Below, piece after piece: positions 1 to 13,015 of a stretch of DNA of 64,000 nt; positions within the stretch are counted from its first letter, which is position 1; every line of letters starts with the position of its first letter. Source of the stretch: Nilaparvata lugens (Eukaryota; Arthropoda; Insecta; Hemiptera; Delphacidae). The stretch covers positions 1,806,919 to 1,870,918 of the forward strand of contig NC_052507.1 of assembly GCF_014356525.2 (NCBI RefSeq). Direction: 5' to 3'. The notes under the pieces were generated by a model. It was not told where the DNA came from, made no database searches, and saw nothing but the letters and a program-made list of their open reading frames with translations. The position numbers and the translations under genes are program-made.

Positions 1-540
1 TACATTCTCATGTAGTTTTTTATTTACTATTAGAAAATTGATTACTGGGGTAAACATGCGAGTAATTAGTGGGAGAGTTCATGATAACGATTATCGCTTC
101 ACAATTATGTAACATATTCACACACATTCATAATTTATCAAATAGACATTGTATAAATTTAATCACTTTGCAGCTTTAAACTCTATTGAAACTCTCTCCA
201 GTTATGAATAGATTATAATTTTAGTGGAACTCTCACGATGTGAAAAAATTAGCAATAAACATAGAAAACATTTTAATTTTAGTAGAAGTCACTAGATCTG
301 ACTGAACATTCTCTAAATGGAAAACGTGTGTATTTTAACGTTTTATTATATAATAAATGAAAGAATTGACTTTTACACGTACGGGATAGGAAATTCACGA
401 ATGACACATCATCATGTCTGAACTACTGGACTGATTAATTTGGAATTTTACAAATAGATTCTCAATTTAGCGAGAAGGGTTATAGGCCTATTTCAAATTA
501 TTCAAGATTTTAGTACGGTACGTCAAGTTTTCAGTTTACC
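1..540. other. No gene recognised
   Basis: AT-rich sequence without a coding signal, terminal repeat or simple repeat that I can support. It runs into the LINE fragment that begins near 541. Confidence 0.5.
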
Positions 541-1817
541 GAGGATGGTTATAGCCCTATAGCAATAGAAAGTTTTGGATTCCCTAGGAAAATTGTAAGG
601 CTGACATCTATGGTCCTAATGAACAACAATGCCAAAGTGCTGATTGAAGAAAAACCAACAGAGAATTTCAAGTTTGCCAAGGAGTGAAACAAGGAGATGC
701 TCTTTCAGCATTACTTTTCAACCTATAGCTCTGCACAAAGTGGTTGAAAAGTTGAACCTCACTGGGAATATTATCTTCACAAAGTGGTTGAAAAGTTGAA
801 CCTCACTGGGAATATTATCTTCACAAAGTGGTTGAAAAGTTGAACCTCACTGGGATTATTATCTTCACAAAGTGGTTGAAAAGTTGAACCTCACTGGGAA
901 TATTATCTTCACAAAGTGGTTGAAAAGTTGAACCTCACTGGGAATATTATCTTCACAAAGTGGTTGAAAAGTTGAACCTCACTGGGAATATTATCTTCAA
1001 ATTTACACAAGGACTAGCCTATGCCGACGATATAGTATTGGTAGCTCGAAATACAATTGCCATGAAAGAAATGTTTCTCACACTGGAAAAGGAAAGAATA
1101 GAGATAGGTCTTAGAATAAACAATGACAGAACAAAGTACATGAAAGTTACCTCTTCTCAGGCAAGGAGAACAACCGAAGATCTTGAAGTTGGTGAATACA
1201 AATTTGAAAGTGTTGCAAAGTTAAATTACCTTGGTACTGAACTCAATGTAGATAACAATCTCACCAATGAAATAGGAAGGAGAATTGACCAGGGTAACTG
1301 GGCCTACTTTGCAAACAGGAATTTGATAAAATCTAGACTGATATCGAGAGGTACAAAAATAAAAATATATCAAACACTGATAAGACCTGTGGTGACTTAT
1401 GGTTGTGAAACTTGGGTCCTCAACTCTCAAAACACAAATTCATTGAGGATTTTTGAAAGAAAAGTTTTGAGAAGAATCTATGGTCCAGTATGTGAGGAGG
1501 GAGAATGGCGAATAAGAACAAATGCTGAAATTAACACCTTTCTACAAGGGAAAGATATAGTATATTATATAAAATCAAGAAGAATTAATTGGCTAGGTCA
1601 TGTACAGAGAATGGAGGAGAACAGAAAGCAGAGAGAGATGCTTTCTGGGAGAATGGAAGGAACGAGAAGAAGAAGAGGCCGCCCTAGAACACGCTGGCTG
1701 CAAGATGTGGAGAAATATCTGACACGCTTAGGAGTGAGGAATCGGAAGAGGCAGGCATGTCAGAGAGATGATTGGAGGCGAATAGTTGAGGAGGCCAAGG
1801 TCCACGCAGGGTTGTAG
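541..1817 (+). pseudogene. LINE reverse transcriptase fragment, copy 1 (broken)
   Basis: This is a 5'-truncated, frame-broken non-LTR retrotransposon. At 664-732 one frame reads VCQGVKQGDALSALLFNL, the motif B region of a LINE reverse transcriptase. The catalytic YADD motif (AYADDIVLVA) follows in a second frame at about 1014-1045. The C-terminal part (960-1817) carries the YGCETWVL, WLGHVQRM and GRPRTRWLQDVEKYL blocks seen in RTE-like and related insect 'endonuclease-reverse transcriptase' elements. Between motif B and YADD a 44 bp unit has been multiplied about six times, and because 44 is not a multiple of 3 this destroys the frame. The stop is at 1815-1817. No endonuclease domain is present upstream. 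Clade assignment is by eye only. Confidence 0.85.
741..1000 (+). repeat. 44 bp tandem repeat, about six units, inside RT coding sequence
   Basis: Units begin at 741, 785, 829, 873, 917 and 961 with TGGTTGAAAAGTTGAACCTC and are nearly identical (one G-to-T-type change in the third). The unit comes from the RT segment just before the YADD motif, so the array expanded from coding sequence after the element had died. Confidence 0.95.
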
Positions 1818-2309
1818 CACTTCGTAAGTAAGTAGGTTATAGCCCTATTTTAAATTCTTGAAGATTTTAATACATCAAGTTTCCAGTTTGTCAAGTTTTC
1901 AATTAGACCCTTACTGAACAGTATAGTACTGGAATATCTGAAAGTCTTCGATAAAAGAATTATTTATTCATTTATTCATCATTTACAGTCAACTCAAGAA
2001 CAAAGAAACAGACTACAGTCCAAATTCCTTTTCATCCCAATTTCATAAAATAAACTGTCCAAATAGAGGTTATGTGCGACTTTTCAATTCTTCACTAATT
2101 TCCACATTGGAACAAAACACAAACACTTGAAATATATTAATATATTTGACATATATTATCCTTCTATCTCATTCCTGTAAGCTATTCTACAGGAGTTTTA
2201 TTAGAAACGCTTCTTGTGTTAGAAAACCGATAGAGAAGAGGCATTCTTGAGAGGCATTTTAAGGTTATTATTGCATTAGTAATACGGTACCATACGGAAA
2301 ATATAGCTA

Positions 2310-2489
2310 AAGAAGATATCCATGTTATTATAGGTCGTTTATGTTCCAAATTTCAAGCCGATATTTTATAAATCAAGCCGATTACTGTCGACTACTGTCT
2401 ATTATTATTGTTTTGGCCGGGTGAGACAGTATGGACGGCACTGTATAAGAGGCTACCAGCATCACATAGCTTCACGAAAAATAACTACT
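2310..2489 (+). mobile_element. MITE family A, left half (broken by the duplication)
   Basis: Matches the left half of the element at 3860-4145, including TTTATGTTCCAAATTTCAAG and the GTTTTGGCCGG centre. It stops at the junction of the 1.55 kb tandem duplication. Confidence 0.7.
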
Positions 2490-3367
2490 GGGAATATTAT
2501 CTTCACAAAGTGGTTGAAAAGTTGAACCTCACTGGGAATATTATCTTCAAATTTAGACAAGGACTAGCCTATGCCGACGATATAGTATTGGTAGCTCGAA
2601 ATACAATTGCCATGAAAGAAATGTTTCTCACACTGGAAAAGGAAAGAATAGAGATAGGTCCTAGAATAAACAATGACAGAACAAAGTACATGAAAGTTAC
2701 CTCTTCTCAGGCAAGGAGAACAACCGAAGATCTTGAAGTTGGTGAATACAAATTTGAAAGTGTTGCAAAGTTCAATTACCTTGGTACTGAACTCAATGTA
2801 GATAACAATCTCACCAATGAAATAGGAAGGAGAATTGACCAGGGTAACAGGGCCTACTTTGCAAACAGGAATTTGATAAAATCTAGACTGATATCGAGAG
2901 GTACAAAAATAAAAATACATCAAACACTGATAAGACCTGTGGTGACTTATGGTTGTGAAACTTGGGTCCTCAACTCTCAAAACACAAATTCATTCAGGAT
3001 TTTTGAAAGAAAAGTTTTGAGAAGAATCTATGGTCCAGTATGTGAGGAGGGAGAATGGCGAATAAGAACCAATGCTGAAATTAACACCTTTCTACAAGAG
3101 AAAGATATAGTACGTTATATAAAATCAAGAAGGATTAGTTGGCTAGGTCATGTACAGAGAATGGAGGAGAACAGAAAGCAGAGAGAGATGCTTTCTGGGA
3201 GAATGGAAGGAACGAGAAGAAGAAGAGGCCGCCCTAGAACACGCTGGCTGCAAGATGTGGAGAAATATCTGACACGCTTAGGAGTGAGGAATCGGAAGAG
3301 GCAGGCATGTCAGAGAGATGATTGGAGGCGAATAGTTGAGGAGGCCAAGGTCCACGCAGGGCTGTAG
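2488..3367 (+). pseudogene. LINE reverse transcriptase fragment, copy 2 (tandem duplicate)
   Basis: This is the duplicate of the RT C-terminal region at 938-1817. It has YADD at about 2565-2595 and the same WLGHVQRM and RGRPRTRWLQ blocks, ending at 3365-3367. Only one 44 bp unit is present, so the tandem array was not copied or was outside the duplicated interval. An open frame extends upstream to 2408, but its first ~30 codons come from the MITE flank and are fortuitous. It differs from copy 1 by a few substitutions, so the duplication is recent. Confidence 0.85.
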
Positions 3368-3859
3368 CACTTCGTAAGTAAGTAGGTTATAGCCCTATTT
3401 TGAATTCTTGAAGATTTTAATACATCAAGTTTCCAGTTTGTCAAGTTTTCAATTAGACCCTTACTGAGCAGTATAGTACTGGAATATCTGAAAGTCTTCG
3501 ATAAAAGAATTATTTATTCATTTATTCATCATTTACAGTCAACTCAAGAACAAAGAAACAGACTACAGTCCAAATTCCTTTTCATCCCAATTTCATAAAA
3601 TAAATTGTCCAAATAGAGGTTATGTGCGACTTTTCAATTCTTCACTAATTTCCACATTGAAACAAAACACAAACACTTGAAATATATTAATATATTTGAC
3701 ATATATTATCCTTCTATCTCATTCCTGTAAGCTATTCTACAGGAGTTTTATTAGAAACGCTTCTTGTGTTAGAAAACCGATAGAGAAGAGGCATTCTTGA
3801 GAGGCATTTTAAGGTTATTATTGCATTAGTAATACGGTACCATACGGAAAATATAGCTA

Positions 3860-4145
3860 AAGAAGATATCCATGTTATTATAGGTCGTTTATGTTCCAAA
3901 TTTCAAGCCGATATTTTATAAATCAAGCCGATTACTGTCGACTACTGTCTATTATTATTGTTTTGGCCGGGGGAGAGAGTATGGAGTATGGACGGCACTG
4001 TATAAGAGGCTACCAGCATCACATAGCTTCACGAAAAATAACTACTAGGACTATCAGCTCGAGTTAAGAGTGAAATTTGGAACTTAAACGCCCTATACCA
4101 TGAGATATCTTGTTATGCTATCTTTTATCTGTAGCAATACATTGC
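3860..4145. mobile_element. MITE family A copy with long terminal inverted repeats
   Basis: The left end (ATAGCTAAAGAAGATATCC...GTTTATGTTCCAAATTTC) is the approximate reverse complement of the right end (GAAATTTGGAACTTAAACGCC...GATATCTTG...). The cleanest copy of the family is at 44309-44583. No coding capacity. Confidence 0.75.
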
Positions 4146-4510
4146 AGATTGTATTAATATTGGCGTACATTGATTGGTGAATCTTGGATGACTTGATATA
4201 TGATTACTACTGACTAAATCTGTGAATGTTCAGAATTTTTTTTTCTAGATGGAGGAATAATCAAATATAAATAATACATATAAAAAAATACTATAATTGA
4301 CCGAGTGAAGTGAGGTCTAAGATTCAAGTCGACGGTTTGGCATTTCTCTTAATGTTTAAATGTTTATATGTTGCGCATTTACGGCGAAACGCGGTAATAG
4401 ATTTTAATGGAATTTGACAGGTATGTTATTCCTTTTTTAATTGCGCGTCGACGTATATACAAGGTTTTTGGAAATTTTGCATTTCAAGGATAATAATATA
4501 AAAGGAAAAA

Positions 4511-5455
<945 letters not shown>

Positions 5456-5459
5456 AAAA

Positions 5460-6030
5460 GGAGTTCATACGCCAATATTAGAGTAAAAATCAGACCATAG
5501 AATTATTCATCATAAATCAGCTGAGAAGTGATTACACAGATGTGTGGAGAAGCCAGTCTATTGCTGTATCTCCATAAGGTCCATAGTTTTAATCAGGTAC
5601 TTGTGGATGAGAATACTGCGTGAGGTCTACTGTTCACAGAACTACTAGTAAAAAGCTATATCAATATTGGAGGTGTAGTACTTGTTCCTATTCATCTATT
5701 TATGGGTTGAAGTAAAGTCTTGATCCTATGCTGCAACTTGACTGGTGAAAGGTACGTTTATTAAAACAGTAACACAGGACATTGACTTGCTCCACTTATT
5801 GCAAACATAAAGTCTCAATATCTATATAATATAAATCCAACTACCCAAGTAGAGCAAGGCAACATATATTGTGTTATAATTATTTATTATGAACCAGTTC
5901 TTACTTGAACGATGTTTTCAGTTTATTTAAAAATATTCAATAAAAATTAGGATTGATATCTTGATGTGTTGCTTACATGTGTTTATTATTTATTGTAGAA
6001 GTAGTAATTGTCTTGACAAATGACACTTTT
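5460..6030. other. No gene recognised
   Basis: AT-rich sequence. Short segments near 5880-5960 and 6240-6350 repeat each other (ATTTATTATGAACCAGTTC and AAAAATATTCAATAAAAATT), so this is old duplicated or repeat-derived DNA without coding signal. Confidence 0.5.
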
Positions 6031-6112
6031 TAGTGATGTCCACGTTATAATGGCAGTATTTGATTAAAATTGGTGTTGCTATCCTTGTCTATCATTCGAC
6101 AAAGCAGATTGC
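6031..6112 (-). mobile_element. MITE family B, end fragment
   Basis: Solo terminal piece of the family B MITE (TCCACGTTATAATGGCAGT...GCTATCCTTGTCTATCATTC). Confidence 0.75.
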
Positions 6113-6440
6113 GATGTGTTGCTTACTCAATGTGTTTATTATTTAGCCTATTGTGAAAATAATAATTGTCTTGACAGTTGACACTATTCTATATTATATG
6201 AATGCAACAACTGAATCAAAGTAGAACAAGTCAACATTTTATATTGTGTTTATTATTTATCATGAACCAGTTCTTACTTGAACGATGTTTCCAATTTATT
6301 TGTTTGTTTATTTATTTATTGATATACATACACATTTAAAAATATTCAATAAAAATTAGGAATGATATTCTTCATGTGATGCTTACCCTCAATGTGTTTA
6401 TTATTTATTGTAGAAGTAATAATTGACTTGACAGTTGACA

Positions 6441-6814
6441 CTATAGAGAGGCCCACCCGCCCACGTTATATAATAGCAGTAGCTTATTTAATCGATATTC
6501 GTGTTGCTATCCTTGTCTAACATTCGACAAAGCAGATCCCGGATAGTTTATTAACAAAATGTAAACATATAATAAATTAACAAAATATTCACTATCGGTT
6601 ATGAAAATTTATTATTCAATCATTGAAAGATATATTCTCTCGACGAATAAAACGTCATAATTGATTATTTTAAACAAGAATGAACAGTTAATACTACATG
6701 AGATACACCGCCGGTATCACCCACCCTCTACAGAAGGCAGTGGCAAGGCAGAGAGTCGACCACGCTGTTCTCCTATCTCTTTCCACTGCCATCACTACGT
6801 GGACCTCATTATAG
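6441..6814 (-). mobile_element. MITE family B copy
   Basis: Full-length, diverged copy in minus orientation. The outer ends approximate TATAGTGAGGTCCACGTTAT on both sides, with the conserved interior blocks (GCTATCCTTGTC, AAACAGTTAATATTACATG, GTGGCAAGGCAGAG). Confidence 0.85.
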
Positions 6815-7625
6815 TAAACAAACAGTGTAAGTAAACACTTTCTACTACAATAATTTTTTTCATAAATTGGGTTCAATATTTATTCATTTACTTTATATTA
6901 CTATAATATTATTTCTCAGTAGCATGTTTTCGTGTGTGGTCACGTGCTCACATACTCCTGTGAAATAAAATGTTCTATCAAAATAAAGTAGATTTTTGAC
7001 AATATCTCATGTCTCTTCAGTTTCTATTTGTGATGATTTCATGAATGGATCAATAGAGATGATGAATAGCTGGGTACCGTAGCTGACATATTACGTTGTT
7101 AAATGAATAAAAAATGTATCTTGATAGCATACATACCTCCTTCCTCATTCCTTAACATACCAATCGTGCCTCCCGTATAGAGCACTTTTACCCTACGGCA
7201 GTCACGTGAGTCGCTGCACATGGTGATGTTTTGAGGTTAACGGTCTCCACACACACACACACAAAAACACACACAACCTCCTCCGTCGGCGAGCGAAACG
7301 CTACTAGTTTGTCGTCTGCTACGGCTGGTCCTTCGTCACATCATGGCGCAATGACCTTCAGATCAGCTGATCATCCCCTCCACCACTCCATCGCAAGCCA
7401 GCGTCTAACTGGACTCTGTTATCAATGAAACAAGTTTAGAGAGATCCATTGCAACCGTCAGTGTTGGCTGAATGTGATGCATTAGTGTTATTCATATAGG
7501 AAGTGCTGAAAATTGAACTCTACTTGAAATTTATTGAAAAACAAAACGAAAATACAATATCACATAAAAGCTTGAATTAAACTCGGTATAGTATAGAAAA
7601 GAAAAAGATACTAAAAAGGTGTTAA
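6815..7625. other. No gene recognised; short (AC)n
   Basis: Contains a short AC tract at 7247-7264. Near 6920-6960 lies a diverged relative of the 30868 hammerhead-bearing repeat (minus strand: ...CACACGAAAACATGCTAC) that lacks the CTGATGA box. No convincing coding sequence. Confidence 0.5.
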
Positions 7626-7987
7626 AGGTCCACGTTATGATGGCAGTGGCGAAAGATAGGAGAACAACGCTGCCGATCATCTGTCTTGTCAATGCCTTGT
7701 ATAGATGGTAGCCGATACAGGTTTATGGATGTAGTATTAAATGTTCATCGCTCGTTTAAAATAATCATTCATATTTTATCAAGCGATAAATTATATTTTT
7801 CAATAATTTACAAAATTAAGATGAAATATTTTGTTAAGTTAGCATTAATTCCACATTGTTGAAAGACGATATGGCAACAGAGCAAAGCGAGAAAAGAGAT
7901 AGCGCTGTCCGCTTTGTTGAATGATTGACAAGGATAGCAATATCATTGCTAATCAAACACTGCCATTATAATGTGGAACTCAGTATA
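7626..7987 (+). mobile_element. MITE family B copy
   Basis: Plus-orientation copy from AGGTCCACGTTATGATGGCAG to CTGCCATTATAATGTGGAACT, slightly degraded at both ends. Confidence 0.85.
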
Positions 7988-8002
7988 ATGACAGATTGGA
8001 GT

Positions 8003-8144
8003 CCACTGGGGCGGAGGAGGAGAGGTAGACCGAGACGGTCTTGGAGGGTTGAAGTGGGTGAGGCCATGGTAATGAGGAATTTGAGAAATGGTGAATGGGA
8101 GGACAGACAAGGATGGAGGACTCGCCTAAAAGAAGGAAGACAGT
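8003..8144 (+). pseudogene. LINE C-terminal fragment (RTE-like)
   Basis: The 3' end of an open frame that begins inside the MITE reads GRRRRGRPRRSWRVEVGEAM and then an ENGEWEDRQGWRTRLKEGRQ-like stretch. This is the typical C-terminus of RTE-like reverse transcriptases in insects. No RT core is present. Confidence 0.65.
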
Positions 8145-8509
8145 AAAATCCTAAAATATATATCTCACTTTAGCCCACGGCGAATAAATTATTACTGTAT
8201 CTATAGTATATTAGCTAACATTATGTACCGTTATAGTTATAGCGGCAAGATTGGAAGCAGCTCCATAATAAAGTTCGATATTGCAAATTACATAAAAAGT
8301 TGCTCAATTAACATTCTAGACTCAATTCTATATAGTGATATTCATTTTAAATTGACAGCATTAGGTTACCAGGAAAGCATTGATGTTTTGCCCAAAAAAA
8401 CTTCAGTACAAGCATAGAGAAAATATATAATATAGCCTACTATCTAGATAATAAATACTATATTTTCTAGAAATAAATATATAAATAAAAGTGTCCTTTT
8501 TAAAAATTG

Positions 8510-8950
8510 TTTTCTATATTATCTCTAATATCGGGGCACCGAGCTTCGTTCGTTATTTCTATCAATTTATTGATAAACAGAACACAATTATTTAAAATGA
8601 ACGTGTTTATATTTTACAGCTGGCTATACGTCAGCTTACGAATTTCGGGGATGGGATATTTTGATTTTCCACAGACCGAGTGCGTCTAACTCACTTTTTT
8701 ATCATCCACAGACGACGAAAGTCTCAGCTGTTTTTCCAAGGATGAATTATCCTTTTTATGACGTTCAGCAAGTTTTCCCAGGGGTGAGACCTAGTGCAAT
8801 CGAATTTTTTTATCATAAACCTACTATGTTCCAAATTTCGTGAAAATCGTTAGAGCCGTTTTCGAGATCCGTTGGATATAAATAACCATAAATAAATATA
8901 AATAACCAAATATAAAAATATATACAGAAATATTGCTCGCTTAATATAAT
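8510..8950 (+). mobile_element. Dispersed repeat family I (class uncertain)
   Basis: Shares blocks such as GATCTCGAAAACGGCTCTAA (reverse strand), a CCTAGTGCAATCGAATT-like stretch, and a hairpin CACCGAGCTTCGTTCG near its left end with segments at 18380-18500 and 56035-56625. No ORF of interest. Several short frames here are fortuitous. Confidence 0.6.
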
Positions 8951-9504
8951 AAGATGATGAAAGTTAGTGAAATAGATCTATATAAAAAATAGAATAAATA
9001 GATATGTTATTCCATCGGTAAAATACAATTAATTCTTTTAGTATTTCTCAATTGAAGATGAATTTAGGGAAGAGATTTGGTTTTGTGGTCGTGTTGATAA
9101 GCTATCGATAAGATACGTTTAGTTCCATGCGATTGCTACAAACTCCCGTTGTATACGGGTGACGACATCTTTATAATAAGAGCTGAACAGCTGAACTCCT
9201 CTAAATACCATTTATGAGTTTAAAATCGCTTCCCGGTGGATCGGAAACCACCTAAAGCTAAAAGTCCACACTCATCTCTCCGTATCAGCACGCACAAGCA
9301 TGTAGCTCATGTGGTTATGATGATAGAGAAAAGATATCATAATAAGGTATTTCAAGGTTATTATGATCACCCCGACACATAATATTATAGAGGGGTATCA
9401 TAATTAGGATTAAGTTTATCATTAGCAACTTTTATATGTGAATAATAATAGTTATGTATATGTTTTGTCAATAAACTCCTCTGGTTGCAATTCATTGGCG
9501 AAAT
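8951..9504. other. No gene recognised
   Basis: AT-rich intergenic sequence, with no repeat family or coding signal I can name. Confidence 0.45.
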
Positions 9505-10580
9505 CATTAACGTTCCAAATTTCACTGTTAACTCAAGCCGATAGTCCTAGTAGGCTACTGTAGTTGTTTTTGGTGATGTTATACAGAGTGATTCTTAATT
9601 ATGGTAAAATAATTTGAAACGTGATAGTAGAGGTAAAAGTAATATAAAAGTTCTTATAAAGATATATCCATAAACGCTTCATTAGCGAGCTATACAGAGT
9701 GAAAGATTTCGCCCGGAACTCAGTTCCTCTGGTGAAATACACCGATGCTGAATTGTTTGGGGACTAGTTTTTGAGAAACTAATGGTGGATTCATATGGAA
9801 AAATATCTGAAAAATTAAATAAAACTAGTCTGAAAGCAGTAGTGTGAGTAGTTTTTGAGAGAAAAGTTCAAATATGCAAAAAATCCAAGTAGAAAAACAC
9901 AGACTTCTACGTTTGATGCCCAATAACTTTCTTTAACGACCAGTAAACAAATAATTTTTCGCATAGAAATTGTAGAGAATTTAATTCTGAAAAGAACTAT
10001 GTAAGCTGTGTAAACAAAATTTGAATAAGATGTATTCTTATGTAATAAATTACACCACTAAAATTAGCTGTTTTATGAGGAGAGAACTAATAACTCATAG
10101 GTTGTAGCTGATTGCAAATAAAATATTCGGTTTTTTATAAAAACTTTTATTTTTATATGAAAGTAACATATCTAAATGACATTAAACTTATACCAAAATT
10201 ATCCAAAAGTTCTTCAAAAACTAGTCCCCAAACAATTCAGCATCGGTGTATTTCACCAGAGGAGCTGAATTCCGCCGGGCGAAATCTTTCACTCTACATA
10301 GCTCGCTAATGAAGCGTTTATGGATATATATTTATAAGAACTTTTTTCTTATTTTCACCTCTACTATCACGTATTCAATTATTTTACAATAATTAAGAAT
10401 CACCCTGTATATGTGAGACTGGATTCTCTCATACTGTGTAGTTCTTACACTCTCACCCCAACAAAACAGTAATAATAGACAGTAGTTGACAGTAATCGGT
10501 TAACAATAAAACGTCTTGAAATTTGGAACATAAATAAATGACCTATACCATGATATATCTACTTATGCTATCTTTTCACT
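9505..10580. mobile_element. MITE family A copy split by a nested element
   Basis: The left half (9505-9582, TTCCAAATTTCACTGTTAACTC) and right half (10416-10580, CTTGAAATTTGGAACATAAA...CCTATACCATGATATATC) belong to one family A element interrupted by the long-TIR element at 9583-10415. Confidence 0.65.
9583..10415. mobile_element. Non-autonomous DNA transposon with ~200 bp terminal inverted repeats
   Basis: The terminal repeats start ACAGAGTGATTCTTAATTAT (left) and, on the reverse strand, ACAGGGTGATTCTTAATTAT (right). They stay paired for about 200 bp, through GATGCTGAATTGTTTGGGGA. A ~400 bp AT-rich core (9790-10200) has no transposase. Flanks suggest a short TAT/AT duplication. Inserted into a family A MITE. 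Confidence 0.85.
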
Positions 10581-11429
10581 ATGATATGATCCTCAGCAAA
10601 AAAGAATTATGTGAAAAATATTCTAAAGTTCAGCTTACACTAGAAAAAAAGCGATAGGACGAGGCAGATATTCTACAAAGCCTATTATTATTCCTGGTTT
10701 GAATCCGAAAATAAGTCCCAGCTTTGAATCAAGTAGACGAGTGTCCAAGCTTAACTTTCAGATTCCAGTTATTTTTGGCAACCGTTCTATCACAGCAGCC
10801 AAAAATTCTATATGCCTAATGTGATTAAATCATAGATAAAAGATAGCATGAAAAGATATCCCATGGTATAGGTTGTTTATGTTTCAATTTTCACTATTAA
10901 CTCAAGCTAACTCTAGTATTTATCATTTGTAAAGAAATCTATCCCAGATTTTTACATGAATTCATTGTGTAACTTTTGATCGACTAACGAGCTGAAGAAT
11001 AAATAATAATCAAATTTATTACTCTATTTTTCCCGAATTAGGACAAGAAACTATGCCAAAAATTGAATCGAGTATGTGTATGTTATTGTTATAATGTGTG
11101 GATATAGAATTTACCACAATAAAAGTAGATAATACTGAACATTTTCCCTTATTTTTGTGACACACATTACGAAATCAATATATAAATTTCCTCAAAAACA
11201 AATATTTATTATAGACGGTTCATCAGGTTTAATTTTCCCATCAAATCAGTTGGGAGACAATAGCCAATAATTCACTCATTGATGTTGAAAGAATAACAAT
11301 GGACCTCTGATAGGCATATATGATTAAATTTACTTTAAACTGTTAGCATTTCTTATGAATAGCATAAATGCTTCTCATTCAATCAGAGCTCATAATTTAA
11401 AGTGAATTTAATTGAAATTTAGCCTACCG
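10581..11429. other. MITE A fragment and unannotated AT-rich DNA
   Basis: The stretch 10830-10920 again carries CCCATGGTATAGG and GTTAACTC-like family A sequence (a partial copy). The remainder has no recognisable content. Confidence 0.45.
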
Positions 11430-11691
11430 TATTCTGTGTTATTTTTTTACTCTACTCTAATAAATTGAGAAACAAACAATTGAAATTTCTATATTTGAAA
11501 GAAGTTTTGGAGTTTTCTGCTTTTGATAAACAGAATAAATTTGAAAAAATGAATTTCATTACAATAAACTGTATTCTGTGTTATTGTTTATCTCTACTCT
11601 AAATATTGAGAAACAAACAATTGAAATTTCTATATTTGAAAGAAGTTTTGAAGTTTTATGCTTTTAATAAACAGAAAAAAATTAAGAAAGG
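11430..11691 (+). repeat. Two-copy tandem duplication, period about 142 bp
   Basis: GTATTCTGTGTTATT...AACAAACAATTGAAATTTCT begins at 11430 and again at 11572 with few differences. Confidence 0.85.
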
Positions 11692-12034
11692 TAAAAGAGC
11701 TCGCAATAAAAGTCATACTTAATGGAAAACAATGAAACATTGGCATTCAATAGAATGATACGGTAATAGCATAGAAAAGATAGAATAAGAAGATATATCC
11801 CATGCTATGGGTAGTTTATATGTTATTATTTTATATTTATTTTAGGAGAGAATCAGAGAGTTTAAAATGAAATTAATATAATCTTCTATTGAATGGGTAG
11901 AAAGGCTATAGAGTGTAGAATCATGGAGAAATGATAGTAAAAGAAGATATCCCATGGTATATAGTTCCAAACTTCAAGCCGATTACTGTCGACTACTATC
12001 TATAACTATTGTTTTGGCCGTGTGAGAGTGTTAA

Positions 12035-12254
12035 GGTGCGTACAGACTTTCGCTCTGCTCCACAACCGAACGTCACTCCAGCAGAGCGATTGATGATCGA
12101 CCGGGGAACGCGAGATCTAACATCTTCCGTAACGTTCATGATGGGTGCGACTGCAGAGCGGGGGCGGAGCGACTGTGGTCGATGGAGGAACGAGGGCGGT
12201 ACGAGGGAGGAGCGTGCTCGGTGCGGGTTGGAAGAGCGTATATGTGTACGCAGC
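12035..12254. mobile_element. Short piggyBac-like MITE with TTAA target duplication
   Basis: TTAA at 12031-12034 and again at 12255-12258 flank a 220 bp GC-richer element. Its ends are GGTGCGTACAGAC and, on the other strand, GCTGCGTACACATA, followed by a shared CGCTCT. The TTAA duplication plus short inverted ends is the piggyBac pattern. No transposase. Confidence 0.8.
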
Positions 12255-12329
12255 TTAAGAACGGCACAGTATGAGATTGATTTAACAGTGAAATTTGGAA
12301 TTTGAACTTGGATTTTTTTTAATTTTGGA

Positions 12330-12402
12330 GGCAGGGCAAAGATCGAGACACATGGAGAGGGTATGCGAGGGAGGCCGAGGGTTTTAAAGACCTATAGAGC
12401 TG
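12330..12402 (+). pseudogene. LINE C-terminal scrap
   Basis: Reads KDRDTWRGYAREAEGFKDL followed by a stop, resembling the extreme C-terminus of RTE-like LINE proteins. Confidence 0.45.
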
Positions 12403-12530
12403 AGGAGTAGATGAGTAAGTAATTTAAACGCCCTATATCATGGGATATCTTCTCATGCTATCGTTACTCTATGATATTAGTAAATCATAGCTTTGACTTA
12501 ATAGCTGTCTAGTAAAAGCTAGACAAAAAA

Positions 12531-12980
12531 TCTGGTGTGGTACACTCACACAACTTTCCTTGATCATTGATCTATAAGCCTCATTCTTAAAAGAGGATAA
12601 TTTCGGGGAATAACATTATGCCGATTGGCGGCTAAATAATTAAAACTATGATTATACTATTGTTATTGTTTTCAGAGTACATTTTCCTTTGCTTGAATTA
12701 TGGAATTTGATGATTGCTCCTGCAATTTTCCCAGAAATGGGACTCATGTCAGTTGATAGGGCTTATAAATAGCTATCTAGGGTATAAATTCGAAGAAAAT
12801 AGTTAGAGCCGTTTTCGAGAAAACCGTGAAAAATGTGTTTTTTTAGCCATTATCCGCCATTTTGAATTGAATTTTATTGAATTTCTTATTGTCGGATCTT
12901 CATGATATAAGGACCATAAGTTTAAAATTTCAAATCAATCGGTTAATTAGGAATGGAGCTATCGTGTTCACAGACACACA

Positions 12981-13015
<35 letters not shown>

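Larger units (their letters stand above)
938..4046 (+). repeat. Tandem duplication of about 1.55 kb
   Basis: The interval 938-2489 recurs at 2488-4046 with a constant offset of 1550 bases (1557 after a 7 bp ATGGAGT duplication near 3981-3994) and only scattered point changes. It contains the LINE RT C-terminus, its 3' flank, and the left half of a MITE. At the junction (2481-2500) the MITE sequence ATAACTACT meets the LINE sequence CTGGGAATATT, sharing only ACTG/ACTA-type microhomology. Confidence 0.93.
11930..12475. mobile_element. MITE family A copy with two insertions
   Basis: The left half at 11940-12030 contains CCCATGGTATATAGTTCC and GTTTTGGCC. The right half at 12262-12300 and 12420-12475 contains AACAGTGAAATTTGGAA and CATGGGATATCTTC. 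It is interrupted by a TTAA-flanked element at 12035-12254 and a LINE C-terminal scrap at 12330-12402. Confidence 0.7.
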
